Source: Guyanagaster necrorhizus (lineage: Eukaryota > Basidiomycota > Agaricomycetes > Agaricales > Physalacriaceae). From it: DNA of 64,000 nt. Below are positions 33,189 through 46,770 of this stretch, in pieces (positions within the stretch are counted from its first letter, which is position 1; every line of letters begins with the position of its first letter). The position numbers were made by a program, and so were the translations under genes. The DNA is taken from assembly GCF_019112545.1 (NCBI RefSeq), contig NW_025064887.1, forward strand, positions 49,439 to 113,438, written 5' to 3'. The notes beneath the pieces were generated by a model. The model ran no database searches and had not been told where the DNA came from. It was given only the letters and a program-made list of their open reading frames with translations.

Positions 33189-34420
33189 GATGGGCAAAAA
33201 TACTATGAGATGAGGTTTATGCAAAATATGGCATGCCTCAGGTGGTAATTTCAGACAGAAGACCACAGTTCATATCCAAATTCTTGGATGATTTGTACTG
33301 ACTCCTCAACATCAAGTAGAATGCCTCCATGGCATATCACCCACAGACGAACGGCCAAACAGAATAGGCCAACCAGGAAATTGAAAAGTACCTTAGACTT
33401 TTCATCAACTATCAACAAGACGATTGGACAGAATGACTAGCATTAGCAGCATTCTAACATAACAACAGAATTCACTCAGCAACAGGCAAAACCCCGTTCT
33501 TTGTGAACTATGGGCGAAATCCACCAGTGGCAGAAACAGGACAGGCCCATATGACAACATCAGCATCAAAGGATTTTGCAACTTCAATAGCAAAAATCCA
33601 CAAGGAGACAAAGACAGCTCTCAAAAAGGCTGCTTCAACAATAAAGAAGACATATGACAAACACTAATGCACAGCCCATCAGTATTCAACCAACAACAAG
33701 GTTTGGTTGGATACAACAAACCTACATCTACCAAGACCAAAACAGAAACTTGCAGACAAACAAATGGGACCATTCAAAGTCCTATGAAAAATCAGAAACT
33801 CCGTATACAGGCTGCAGATTCCTGCAACCTGAAAAATTCATAATGTTTTCAATGAATCATTATTGACACCATACGTGGCACCTGCATTCCCAAACTAAGA
33901 ATGACCACCTCCACCTCCACCAGAACTCATCAATGATGAAGAACACTATGAAATTGATGAAGTGCTAAACCACAGAATCTGAAAGGTTAAAGCATGAGGC
34001 AGAGACATGAAAACAACCATTGACTACTTAGTCAGCTGGAAGAGATATGGACCAGAATCAAATCAATGGGTCAATGAAAAACACATGAATGCAGAAGACA
34101 CGATTCAGGACTACAAACACAAAATCAATAAATTGGACATTAAGGTGGTTATGTTCAATATTATATCTGCAAAAACAGTGGCGGCGACAACAGAAACGAA
34201 GATGGTATCTAGCCAGATATACATTAACCAACCTGCTAACAGCAGAGGACATGTTACAGAGGATGATGAAGATGACCCTGCAATAGATGAGCCACAAATA
34301 GTGTGGACATACAGTGAAGAGCAATGTATCACACTTTTGACTCATTTGAAGCCTGCACTGGAAACATCAAGAGGTCCAGCAGATCGGCCATCTCCTGAAT
34401 GGTGAGGAAGACTTTTCTAA
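33189..34420 (+). pseudogene. pol 3' fragment of copy 2 (integrase core end, chromodomain)
   Basis: It translates to the end of the DDE core (YHPQTNG near 33335), the C-terminal integrase with a GPF-like module (about 33760), the chromodomain (about 33950-34100, DYLVSWKRYGPESNQW) and the tail with MVSSQIYINQPA. Stops occur at several places, such as near 33365 and 33895. The normal end is blurred by a one-base change near 34417. Confidence 0.82.
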
Positions 34421-34457
34421 CTTAACCATCAGGATGATGGTCTTAAGAAGAGGGTAA

Positions 34458-34974
34458 TGTTATGATTTTTCCTATTTTCTTTTTTTTTTTCTTGGAAATG
34501 ACTCCTATCTTTGCTTAGTCAGGGCACTTAGACCAGTGCTTAGGACCATGGGAATGCTTAGCTCAGCAACCCAGTTGGTCACTCTCCTATTGTGTTGCTG
34601 TATGCTGTGAAAGGAGAGATAGTGCTCCTTTTGTCTTCAACTTGCAGTGCAACGATAACAGCACAACAGTATGACAACAGCTTTTGTGGAGAGCCTGGCA
34701 ACAGCAGGAGTAACAGCTCTATGACAGACAATATCTTTTGTGAACATTTATTTATAGCATGATAACAGAACAGTATTTAAGTAGTGTAGCTCTCACTGTA
34801 ATACCCCAGCTTTGAGCTAAAGTTTTATCTTCACCATCTCATCTCGAGCGAACTGCAAATGCCTTGACTACACAACACTAGTAACACACAAGTGGACTCT
34901 GACAGTATAACCTGAAGTGCAAGGTTCTGTCAGTTTATCATGTGTCACTGGTCACATGGAATTTGGGCTTAACA
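34458..34974 (+). repeat. 3' LTR of copy 2 (517 bp)
   Basis: It starts TGTTATGATT and ends GGGCTTAACA. Its final ~130 bases differ from those of 2692-3208 at only a few sites. The hairpin CCATCAGGATGATGG and a purine tract precede it. Confidence 0.9.
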
Positions 34975-37900
34975 CTTTAAGCCAGCTTTTATTTCAGACT
35001 AAAAATATTAGTATAATGTGTATCTTTAGCAGGTTCTCTGATATTTCAGTTTATCTATTTGTCTGTAGTTATTGACAACAATATCTCAATAGAAAATTCT
35101 TTATAAACTACAAAAAGAGATGGTTCATATATTACAAAAGGCATTTCAGCTACTTGTATCTGATTTCTTATTGGAGAAAGTAGCTGTCTACTTATATAAA
35201 TCTTACAAACTATCACAGGCTCATCTTTTACTCTGCAATGTAGACCATGTTTATCAAACTGATAAAATACATGAATATGGATTTCATGATTCTACTGATA
35301 ATACAAATACTTATATTCAAATATAAATATATCTTTACTGATTGTGATAGCTCCAATGGTTTTTATATCTATAGTTAGCTTGATCTCAGCTGTTATATCT
35401 GCTAGTGCATTTGGATTTTTTAATACAGATAAGTATATAATTTCATATTTATGTTTTAAGAATTTATACTTTTACAAGTTTCAATATTTTTATTTAGCTA
35501 ATAAATGCTTTATAAAATATTAAACAGAAACTGAAGCTTCCTTCAGATATATCTCTTTTTATTGATATCAGCTTCATAAGCTAGATTTTGAAGTTGACAA
35601 AAAATTTAGATGATCTATATCTTTTTATATCTTAGAAGAGTTTTTCAAAGCACTTTAATTCACATTTAAAAATGATTTAAATAACTATATCAGCCAGATC
35701 AGGATCTATAATGAGAAAAAAAACTTGAAAATGCTCTGCTTAACATTTCTGCTTTCAATAAAATCTTTCAAAAAGCAAAACATTTTACAAGAATGTTTTT
35801 TCAATTTTAAAGTCAAAAAAATTTTCATAAGACTGTCATCACTTGTAGTCACTCATAGTATCTGCAGACTATTCATAACTCATGTATTAGCAGTTTTTAA
35901 TGATATCACACTTTCTAATTTGAAAGACCTTTCAGTTATTTATATAAGCTAAAGCAGACTTAATCTTCTCATTGAACTAGTTTTGTAATTTCATACACTT
36001 TTGAAATGATTTGAGTTGAAATTTTTATTTAAGCTCAAAGAGTTTTTTTTTTTTAGAGGCATCTCTCTCATTGATGTTTTTGATTCTTCATCATGTTCCT
36101 CTTTCTGAGCTAAAGCATATTTTGGATATTTTTATTTTAAGAGACAACAGTTCTGCTATTGTTTTGCATTTGATAGATCTGACAATTGATTTCTATAGCA
36201 ATAGAATGGATTTTCTAGATAGACTACTCAATTATATAATTCATTCATGCAAGAAGAAATTGGACACATTCAGATTGATACTTCATAGCATTCTTATAGT
36301 AGAAATGCTGAAAACAAGAATGTTAATATCAGTTACAGGGAAAAAGATGCAATCAGAGTAAAAGAAGCTGTAATGTGATATTATTATGCACATGCTGCTA
36401 GCCTCTGCTTTATATCAATACCAACCTAGGATTTATCAAGTTATCTAACAAATTTCATCAGCTTCTCATCATTTTTTATTATCTATTCATTTCATTTTAT
36501 CTTTATTATTTCACATCTATATTTTATATTCTAGTATTTAGATCCTGAACACAATAGTGAATAATTGACATTGAAGCCCAATAGACTCTGATTCAGAATT
36601 AGCTACCATTAGTATATAAATCATATACAATTGTTATAGACATTCAGTTCAAATATCAACTTGAATAATCAATATTTTTCATACTCACTTCTGAGTTTTC
36701 TCTCATTTGATAGATTCTACTTTAAAAGATACCTCTCTTTCTATCTCTTTGATAAACTCTATTCTATCATTTTAATGTTTTAAATTTTGACTCAAGAGTA
36801 ATATTGCTAATAGTTTTGTTGATATTTATACAATCTGTCATTCTCTATATATACATTCAACTTCACTTTTTGGCATAATTTTAATAAACATCTTGTGATA
36901 TAAAAAAATAGCTTTTATTTATTATTTCACCCTTAATAATATGCTATTAGTCATCTTTCAAATCTTTTTTTCATACTTGTTTTTATAAAATATCGACTAC
37001 TCTTATATTGTTTGTAACTACAAAAATGTATTTCTGAAGAAATCTGTGAGTTGAGAAAACACAATGGCTATATCTATATATTTTAAAATACTCATCTCAC
37101 AATTAGAATATAATTTATTAAAATCTAAAATTGCAAAGCAACTATATTGTAATATAATGTTATAAATATAGCTTATTCTAATTTATTACATCTCTTTGAT
37201 TAAAGGCAATTTTAAGCACTTTTTTGTATCATCTAGATTAGGGCTTTGATTACATAATATACTATAGCTGAGCTCATTATCTAGCACAGTGTATATAATA
37301 CTGATAGCATTTAGCCATTGATTAGACATAGTGTTCTGTATATCTATTACTGCTTTTGCACTTTAAATTTGTTGAAAATCTTTAAATTCAGTTTTGAATT
37401 GATAGTTTATTTGTATTTAAATTTTATCAGCTCTATCATAAAGATTTTTTTCATGATTTGCATATTACATATGCAACTAGTTGAAGATTTTCTTATTTAG
37501 ACATCTTTTTTTGATATAAAGCTGTTGTTTTATTTTTGATTCATCTCAATATTACATTCATATAGTTTTTATAAAATGTTATTTTTTTGAATCTTTGTAT
37601 TACATTTTTATGTTTACTATAAAAGTTTTCTATTTTTTGGAAATAAGAACTAAAACTTGCAGTTATATATACCTAGAGTAGCTAAAAATAACAAAAGCTG
37701 ATAATATTGCCTAAATTAATATTTTATATTATGATTGAAAAGCAAACTAATAAGATATTTAAAAAAAATGACTTTTAAGAGTCATCATAGTGAAATAGAG
37801 ATCATATGAGTGTGGAAAAGAGAAAAAAGAAAAATAAAGAGTTTTAATCTGATAAAATTATAAAATCAATCAAAAGTGACAATAGTAATTATGACTGATC

Positions 37901-38716
37901 TTACTCTTTATTCTGCTTAGTGCATATAAGATAGTCTAAAAAATATAACACTATCAAAAAAAAGCAGCAAATCATATGAAAAAATAATAACTGCAATTAT
38001 ACTAAGTTTATTTAGATTTACTAAACTGTTTGTTAAAGACTAATTTTATTTTTTTATAGAGATTGCAATCAGATTTCAGATTGACAAAAGAAAACATATT
38101 AAAAGCAAAAATATCAAACGAAAATTGTATTATAAATAACTAAATAAAATCTTTGCTTTACTACTCTTAATTACTCTCTAATATAGAAAAGCAGTCATCA
38201 GCAACAAATACATTCAAAAAAACATATGTAATATATATATAAGATAAAAATTTTATTAAACAATATTAGAAATGAGTAGATAAATAATTTATAAATGTTA
38301 GAGATAACAAATATATTCAGAAAAATATATGTGAGAAAAAAAAAACATAACAGTGTTGGATACAACAAATATATTCAGAAAAACATATAAGATATATAGA
38401 ATGACAATTTTTTTAAATGCTTAGAATGGCTAAAAGACTGAAATAGCTGGATTCTAATTCTAATAAACAGTTTATTTTTATGCAGTGCATCAGATAACTC
38501 TACAACAATTGCATTATCATTTATTTTGAGATTAGAAACAATTATAGACTGATTTGAAAGCTTAGTGGTAGTATTAATAGATGATTCAAGGATATACAGT
38601 CGAGATTAAGAGCTGCTTATCATGTATAAGAGAGGATGCTATACTTTGACAATAGTATAAATCATAGTAGAATGATTAATTATGCTCAGCTACAATTGCA
38701 GAACTTATTATAATAT
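34975..38716. other. AT-rich island without recognisable gene
   Basis: This 3.7-kb stretch is strongly AT-rich with homopolymer runs. It has only short open frames (for example 35725-35952 and 36071-36361) whose translations resemble nothing I know. Near 38203, 38306 and 38364 a motif close to AACAAATATATTCAGAAAAA occurs three times. It may be old, mutated mobile DNA or gene-poor background. Confidence 0.6.
38203..38392 (+). repeat. Three imperfect copies of a 25-30-bp AT-rich motif
   Basis: Copies begin at 38203, 38306 and 38364 and share AACAAATAYATTCAGAAAAA (first copy with AAA for GAA) followed by an ATAT-rich tail. The spacing is uneven (103 and 58 bases), so this is a dispersed small repeat rather than a tandem array. 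Confidence 0.5.
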
Positions 38717-39171
38717 TGTTATGATTTTCTTCTTTCTCTTAACAAAAATCTCTATTTATACTTAGTCAAAATGTCAAAGACAAGCACTTAGGACTGTGGG
38801 AAGGCTTAGTCATCACAACAACTGGTATCACCATGATTCTTTGATACAACCAATGTCTAACAATAAGCACACAATTGATCTTTTATGTATGATAATGATG
38901 CTCAAAGACAATGGGCACTTAGGACAGAGAAACATATAATAAGTACAAGTATTAATAGTGAACCCCACACTGTATTTAAGAAAGCTTGCTCTCATTGATA
39001 ACCCCCAGCTTTAAGCTAAAGCTTATCTATATCATTCTACTCTCAAGCTGAACTCTTGGCCTTATAACACACCAACTGCAAGCTACATCAGTGAACTCAG
39101 ATGACTATCTGAAGTGTGAGGTAGCTTCTGTTTATCATATGGTTTCATTTATATGATGCTTGAGTCTAACA
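38717..39171 (+). repeat. 5' LTR of copy 6 (455 bp)
   Basis: It starts TGTTATGATT and ends GTCTAACA. It resembles the copy-4 LTR, for instance in a shared CTTTTATGTA segment. The start 13-mer has decayed to AGCTTTAAGCTAA. Confidence 0.93.
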
Positions 39172-39172
39172 A

Positions 39173-39185
39173 TTAGCTCAAAGCT
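39173..39185 (+). promoter_or_regulatory. Primer binding site of copy 6
   Basis: TTAGCTCAAAGCT, one base after the LTR. It is the copy-4 site with its CpG changed. It still matches the decayed start 13-mer of the 5' LTR at 12 of 13 positions. Confidence 0.62.
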
Positions 39186-39227
39186 TCCTCATTCTCTTTC
39201 TCAAGCTTAATTGTGCTGAGAAACTGA

Positions 39228-40670
39228 ATGCTCTCTATAAACTCTTCAGATCCAAACTTCAATCATGAGTTTTTCAAACTCCTTGCCTCTATCATCGGAA
39301 CATTGATAGGATTATTAGTGATCATCCAGCTGTGCCAGAGATGCCATTCAATCACTGCCTAGGCCCTCAGACATTACAACAAATTTCTACATATCCAACA
39401 TATTCTATGAAATGTAACCCCTGATTTTCTGCTTCATGACATCTCTGACTCCTGATGAATATTTCACCAGTCCCATACCAGAAGCCAGACCTAGCAGCCT
39501 GCATCAAGAGGACATTCAAGAAGAAGAGAGACATCGATACCTCTCTAGACAATTCAGCAGAGACTATGACCCTGGCCTCACAGAGTTCTGAAACCCATGA
39601 GTCTGTGGACTCCTGTCAGACCATGAGGATAAAAAGATTCTGGGAGACTTCTTTCAGCAGTCTCCCTCTTCTGACCCTGCCTCCATCTCTCAAACTAGAG
39701 GGATTGGTAACCATGCCAGAGACTCTCTTAATCCCACTTGGATGACTAAAAGATTCTGATATGCAACTCCTAAAAGCCAGTCTCACAGCCCTGCCACAAC
39801 TTCCCCCCACTCAATCAAGGCAAGCAGTGGGATGGGGAGGATATTCTCGGTCCAGATCTATGATGAGCAGCATGGAAGAAAAGTACAAGATGAAGTCATT
39901 CATTAATACTTCCTGACCTGAGACATGAATGTCTCATTTAACTATGAAGAAGCCATCTGACAAGAAGAACAGAGACAGTAAACTGCATCACAGCCAGTTC
40001 ACAGTGAGTTTGAGGAGCACATCATTGAAAGCAGATGAAGGCAGCAAGAAGCTGCAGAGTATGACAGGGAGCATCGAGAGGAGCAGCAGGAGATTAAGAG
40101 AGCCTGACTGGAAAGGGCTAATGCCTCAAACTGATATGGACTCTGACTCAAAGGGCTGCCATCCTTGTCCTGGTACACACCAGCCCATCTCTCCTGACTC
40201 CAGTCTTCAGAGAGCTAAGTATAGGATCCAGTTGATAGAGCACCAACCACTAGAGAAACAAGACTATTGCAGCAGAAGGAATCGATCCTAGAACCTCTCT
40301 GTGCCCCCCTACCCCACAATATCTCTCTTCTTGAAGAACCCCAAGTGCCGACACTATGTTCGACAACAATGAGTCTGTTCTTAGACACTATGAGCTACAA
40401 GTCTCTAGAACTGCTCACATCTCCACTCATGCACTCCAAGGGTTCCTTGGGAGCCGAGTGGTCAGGTCACTACTCAACAACAGATATAGAAAAAACATCC
40501 AGCTCTATCATAAGCAAGTGGAGACAGCAAAAGCAATAGAAGGCAACTGGTATGATGAATACATCAGGAGTCGACCTGCCACTGCCTACCTCAGTACATC
40601 CAATGCTTTGGCCCCTGTTGCTGGCCTCAGCACTCAGCCAGGACAGTGGGGCGACAGTCTGACCACTTGA
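39228..40670 (+). pseudogene. ORF1 of copy 6, decayed
   Basis: From ATG 39228 the frame gives NFNHEFFKLLASIIG and the hydrophobic segment. Frameshifts follow. Later homology includes NYEEAI and EEQRQ (about 39940-39970) and an open part with HISTHALQGFLGSRVV (40356-40670), which matches the C-terminal block of copy-4 ORF1. This conservation in the ORF1 frame is the best evidence that the frame encodes protein. Function unknown. Confidence 0.65.
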
Positions 40671-42429
40671 GAATGAGGGGAGTTTCTATGACCTGCCTGG
40701 TGCCTTCTCTGAGGAAGGAGAGGACAACGAGAATGAGAAAGAAACTAAAAGCAGTGACTCATCCTGAGGGCCACTATACAACTTACAGGAAGAAGTTGAT
40801 AGGAAAGAACTGGAGAGGTTGATTCAAGAGGCAAGGAACTAGGAGTATCAAGAGTACTACCTATGGGAAGTAAACTTTTTGTGGCACAATACTATCTGGA
40901 TAGCATCACAAATAGGACAATTATATTTACTTTCAGAAACTGACAAATAAATAGAAATTCTGAGATGGGCAGCCACTGACTATGCTGCCCAGCAATATAA
41001 CCAAAGGCACCCAGAAGATCCGGTTAGCCGACCAGTGGCTTACCTACTAATGCCTTCCATCTGACCAATACCACTATCATCTCCTAAAAAGCTGAAACCA
41101 GCTGAGCACTAAGCTTCATCAGTCTGCAGCATCTTTTTGTACTCTGACCTCTCAATGTGTTCAACAGCAATCCAGCTAACACAGTCATGACTTAAGCTGA
41201 ATGAAATACTGGCCAGTTTTCAAAATCCTTGGACCGGCAAAGGAAGTCAACTGCTGGAAGCACAACCACTCTCTGACCAAGTAGGCAGGAGCAGAACAGG
41301 AAAAGAACTGATACAGAATGATCCAGAAGCAGTGCAACTAGGATTTACAGTTTGAGATAGTATCATCATATGCAAAGACAAGCCTCTATAGAGCAGTCCA
41401 GTAGCAGATGACAACTTGTTACATTCCTTTTTCAGGCTCCCACATGAGTGGCAGTGTCCTTCTTTCTCAGACTGGCCCAATCCAATGGAGGCACTGCCCC
41501 ATGATGCAGCAGTCTTTCAATGCTGCTCAGATCTCTTACAGAAGCCATGCCTCTTTAAGGAGGCTTCTGATGATATTGACTGCTTCCTTATCAATTGTGA
41601 ACAGTACTTCGAGGTCTACATTGGGTACTTGAGAACTGACATGAATAAAGTGGTCTTTGCTGCCTTCTATCTTGAAGAGAAGACTAAAACTTGGTGGATC
41701 CTCATTTTTCCTAACTTTTGATCAATGACATGAGAGCACTACTGATATCTCTCATAGCCTGTGTTCAAACAAATGCTGAACAACAAGTTCATTGATCTGG
41801 CAGTACAGAAAGTACATAAACAAAAGATTAAGGAATTCAAGATAGGAGATAAGGTGGCAATGGACTACTTCAATGAATTAGAACAGCTCACCAAGTTGGC
41901 CAGCATATGAGATGACATGGCCAATGATAGCAGGATGGTTGAGGCCCTCAAGCAGGGTGTTCCCTCCTCTTACATCACAATGATCTCAGCTATTGGCATC
42001 AAAGTATTGATGCTGATAGGATATGTCAAATGGAAGGAACAAATCATCAAGATGTATAAGGAGCAGCAAAGGCAAAAAGCAGAATCATCGACTTTGCAAG
42101 ACTACACCAAGAAATCGACCCTACCAATCTTGAACAAGTTGAAGACAACTGCCAGAAAACCACAGGGAACCCCTCTAGCCTTGACCTCCTATAAGATAGG
42201 GACTGGGACTATGTATACAGAAGCAGGAAAGCCCATGGATATTGACCAGATAAAGAAAGAAGGGAAATGCTTTAACTGCAGACAGAAGGGATACATGGCA
42301 AAGAACTGTCTGAAGAAGAAATGAACTCATGAAGATATATGGGTGCAGATTGCCAAACTGCAGAAAGAAGAAGAAGAGCTCAGCAAAGAAACCAAGGTGA
42401 AGAAAGTAAAAGATGGGGCCGACCAGTGA
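39436..42429 (+). pseudogene. gag of copy 6, decayed
   Basis: It starts at the conserved ATG of CATGACATC and shifts register once before YQKPDLAACIKRTF (39455-39745), a segment shared with copies 4 and 7. It continues to SIISKWRQQK near 40530. The capsid-like region (about 41555-42090) has FKEASDDIDCF, EKTKTWW and MDYFNELEQL. The knuckle CFNCRQKGYMAKNC lies at 42269-42310. It ends with TGA at 42427-42429. Stops and at least one frameshift are present. Confidence 0.75.
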
Positions 42430-45400
42430 GCAATTCCATTGCACTGGCCAAAGACTCCTACAGTGTGCAAATCCCAGCTACTAGTCAGACTGATAGTACT
42501 TCTATAGTTACTCCTATGCCAATTTGTACCATGCATTTAAATATACCCCTCAATTACATCTCACACATCACAGAATCACAAAAAGAAACTCAATTGCCTT
42601 CAGGCCAAATAAGAGCAGAAAGCTCCAAGACCTGGCTCAAGCCATTCAACACTGAATGGACTTGGTGAGCCATCAAAAAAGTCAAAGACAAAGCCATGGC
42701 TAAAGCCATACTCAAGAACTGGGTACACCAAACTCAGACTGAAGAAATCATCGATGAAATGATAGAAGGACTAAAGGAAGCTGAATGGTGCCAAGCCCTA
42801 GAATGGCTCAATGAGCTCTGAGGTCCACAAAAGTTCATCTGGTGGTCCAAAACAACCAGATGAGACTTACTCACTAAGGCACAAATCGATAGTGGGTGCA
42901 TGGGGAGTTCTATCAATTGTGCTTTTGTCAACAAGCACAAGCTTCCAACCTGAGCCATTGCTACCCTAATTCTTGTTTATAATGCTGATGGGATCAAGAA
43001 CTAAGCCAGCTCAATCACCAAGTTTATAGAACTCAGACTCACGATTAGAGATCATTCCGAATGAATTGATCTAGCAGTTACAGATCTAAGCACCAAAGAA
43101 ATCTTCCTCAGTCATGACTGGCTGATTAGACACAATCCACTGATCAACTGGAAAACTGAAAAGATAACCTTTGCACAATGCCAATGTTGAAAAATTCCAT
43201 TCGAGCTTCTCAATAGAGATCCCAAGGATTGGTGGGATGAGGAGATGGAGGATGAAGAAATGATCCTTGCTGTGGATCTTCAGCAGAAACTGCAGATTCA
43301 TGTAATGCACCACACTAATGACCTAGCCACCAAGGCTAATGAGCAAAAAGCAGAAAGAACCTTTGAAGAAATGGTACTTGACTGAGCATGTGACTTCAAA
43401 GACTTATTCAAAAAGGAGAGTTTTGATGAGTTGCCAAACCCAAAGCTCTGAGACCATGCCATCAAGCTCATCCCAAATGCAAATGCCAATCTGGACTGTA
43501 AGATATATCCACTTGGAAATAACAAGCAGTAAGAACTTGACAAGTTTCTGAATGAGAACTTATCCAGTGGATGTATTAGACCCTCCAAATCCCCTATGGC
43601 ATCACCATTCTTCTTTGTTAAAAAGAAGGACAGCAAACTCCAGCCAGTCCAAGACTATCGAAAGCTTAACAAGATGACTATCAAGAACTGATACCCTCTT
43701 TCATTAATCTTTGAATTAATGGATAAACTCTGGAATGCTAAATATTACATGAAACTCGACATCCAATAGAGGTACAACAACATCTGCATCAAGAAGGGAG
43801 ACAAGTGAAAGACAGCATTCAGAACAAACCAAGGACTGTTTGAGCCAACAGTTATGTTTTTTGGACTCACTAACTCCCCAGCCACATTCCAGTAGATGAT
43901 GAACAATATATTCAAAGATCTTATTGCCACTGAAAAAGTGACTATTTATCTTGATAACATTCTAATCATGTCCAAGACAAAGGAGGAACATAGAAAACTA
44001 GTATGACAAGTACTAGCCCTTATGAGAAAGCACAAACTATTCCTTAAAGCTGAGAAATGTGAGTTTGAAGTACTCGAGATGAAGTACTTGGGAGTCATCA
44101 TCTTGAAAGGGAGTATCCAGATGGACCCTATCAAGGTTGTAGGAGTAACTGAGTGGCCAGAGCCAACTAAGAAAAAGGAGCCACAATCATTCCTTGGATT
44201 CATAAACTTCTATTGATGCTTCATCTGAGATTACAGCAAGATAGTTTGCCCAATGACACAGCTAACCAGCAATGCTCCCTGGGCCTGGAGTTTCTCCTAA
44301 CAAACCACCTTTAATGACCTAAAGTGACAGCTGGCTGAAGACATCATACTTGCCATTCTGATGCAGGAAAAGAAGTTTCAAGTCAAGACAGACTCAAGTG
44401 AAGGGGCCATTGGAGCCATATTATCCCAAGAACCAAGCAGCAAATAGTGACTGGTTGCATTCCTATCAAAGGCACTCACCATTACAGAGTGGAATTATGA
44501 AATATACAACAAGAAACTCCTTGCTATCATGCTCGCTCTTGAGGAATGGCAATATTACTTGATTGAGGCCACTAAGATCTTCGAAATCTGGACCAATCAC
44601 CAGAATCTCTGATACTTCTGACAGCCCCAGAAACTAAACTGCCAGCAAGCAAGATGGGTCATAGAATTAAGCCAGTATCAGTACATGCTTCATTATAAAG
44701 CAGGTACTACCAACAAAAAGACCGATCTGCTCAGCTGAAGGGCAGACCATGATCAAAGAGAGGCTGATAACAATAGAGTAATGCTAATACACTCCAAACA
44801 CTTCAGAGCCATGATAATGCTGACAAAGGAGGAGATTTATGAACATATAAAAAGTGTGACTCATGACAGCCACAAGTGGAACCAGCGAGTGGCCTCATCT
44901 CTTAACCATGAACAAGGAATGATGAAAGAAGAGGGACTGATCTACTACAATGGATGGATCTACATCCTGAGGGACCAAGGGCTTCAAGGTGAGATCATTG
45001 CTACTTGCTATGATCACACTATGGCTGGCCATTCCAGCATAGCCAAAACCAAAGAACTGGTACTGTAAGAATACTGATAGCCTAAAATGGGTAATAATAT
45101 CACTATATACATCAAGGTATGTGAAGTCTGCTAACAGGATAAATCGTCAACCCAGGCCTGAGCTGCCCTTCTACATCCAAACAAAATCTCATTCTCGCCA
45201 TAGACTCACATCTCAGTTGATATGATCACTAGACTATCAGACTGTAATGAGTATGATGCCATCATCATCATAGTCAATCAATTCTTAAAAGTGATCATTC
45301 TGATCACTTGCTCAACTGAACTAACCTCAGAGAGATAGGCAAAAATCCTATGAGATGAGGTCTACATGAAATACAACATGCCACAGATCATCATTTCAGA

Positions 45401-46277
45401 CAGGGGACCACAATTCATCTCCAAGTTCTTAGATGACTTCTATCGACTCATACATATCAAATGCAACACACCAATCACATATCACCTATAGACCGATAGA
45501 CAAATAGAATGCATTAACCAAGAAGTTGAGAAATATCTTTGACTTTTTATCAACTATCATCAAGATGACTAAATAAAATGGCTAGCTCTTGCAGCCTTCC
45601 AACACAACAACTGAGTCTATTCAGCAACAGGAAAAACACTATTTTTCATCAATTTTGGGTGACACCCACATGTTGTTCAGACAGAATGACACTGAACAAC
45701 CACATCTGCCTCCACTGACTTTGCATCCATGATGATGAAGATTCAAACTGAAACAAAAGCAGCACTGGAGAAAGCTGCCACATTCATAAAAGCACAATAC
45801 GACAAACACTGTCAACCAGCTCATAAATACTCAATTAACAATAAAGTATGGCTTGACATCACAAATCTTTACCTCTCATGACCCAAACAAAAACTCACCG
45901 ACAAATAAATCAGCCCTTTCTCAATAGTTTCAAAGATTTGGGTGAGCATATATAAATTCCACTTATCACCTTTCTGGAAAATCTACAACATCTTTAATAA
46001 GATGCTGCTTTCCTCTTATATTGCACCAGCCTTTCTCAATCAAGAAAGACCACCACCACTTCCACCAGATCTAATCAACAACAAAGAACATTATGAAGTC
46101 AATTAAGTTCTGAACCATAAACTATGCAAAATCAAGGCAAAAAGGGGAGGAATGACAATGACAGTTGATTACCTTGTCAGCTGAAAGGGTTATAGCTCTG
46201 AATCCAATCAGTGGGTCAACAAGAAGTCAATGAATGCTGACAACATGATTTGTGACTATGAACTATCTCTAAATTAA
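42396..46277 (+). pseudogene. pol of copy 6
   Basis: The protease is reduced to IDSGCMGSSIN (about 42885-42915), and a small deletion seems to have removed the preceding residues. RT follows, with [11 protein letters not shown] (about 43610) and YLDN in place of YLDD at 43947-43958. RNase H (about 44390-44610), the integrase finger and core (about 44990-45500) and the chromodomain (about 46095-46260) follow. The gene ends LSLN with TAA at 46275-46277, as in copy 4. There are dozens of stops. Confidence 0.88.
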
Positions 46278-46310
46278 GCCATCAGGATAATGGTCTTAAG
46301 GAGGAGGTAA

Positions 46311-46765
46311 TGTTATGATTTTTTTCTTTCTCTTAACAAAAACTCCTATTTATGCTTAGTTAAAGTGTCAAAGACAAGCACTTAGGACTGTGAAAAGGCT
46401 TAGTCATCATAACAACTGGTGTTGCTATGATCCTTTGATGCAACTGATGTCTAACAACAAGCATACAATCAACCTTTCATATACAATAATGATGCTCAAG
46501 GACAATGGGCACCCAGAACAGAGAAACACACAATAAGTATAAGTATTAATAGCAAACCTCACACTGTATTTAAGAAAGCTCGCTCTTGCTAGTAACCCCC
46601 AGCTTCAAGCTAAAGCTTATCTATATTATTCTATCCTCAAGCTGAACTCTTGGCCTTGTGACACACTGACCACAAGCCACATCAGTGAGCTCAGATGACT
46701 ATCTGAAGTGTGAAATAGCTTCTGTTTATCACATAGTTTCATTTATGTGATGCTTGAGTCTAACA
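46311..46765 (+). repeat. 3' LTR of copy 6 (455 bp)
   Basis: It has the same ends and length as 38717-39171. A hairpin remnant GCCATCAGGATAATGGT and the purine tract GGAGGAGGTAA precede it. Confidence 0.94.
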
Positions 46766-46770
46766 AATAT

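Larger units (their letters stand above)
33189..34974 (+). mobile_element. Copy 2, 3' part
   Basis: It starts inside the integrase core (homologous to about 1425 in copy 1) and ends with the LTR 34458-34974, flanked on the right by CTTTA. Orientation, lineage and LTR match the part at 2692-7978. The intervening block is two elements whose inner LTRs have merged, which would delete the host sequence between their two insertion points. Confidence 0.75.
38717..46765 (+). mobile_element. Copy 6: full-length, decayed lineage-1 chromovirus
   Basis: The element is 8,049 bp with 455-bp LTRs at both ends and perfect AATAT target duplications (38712-38716 and 46766-46770). Gene order matches copy 4, and pol likewise ends right after the chromodomain. 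CpG is almost absent and stops are frequent. The RT catalytic motif is damaged (YLDN). It is the only element here whose two ends and duplications are intact without nested insertions. Confidence 0.95.

Noticed and set aside
36071..36361. A 96-codon frame in the AT-rich island as a host gene
   Set aside because: There is no recognisable family, a start or stop context typical of AT-rich noise, and no supporting neighbour.
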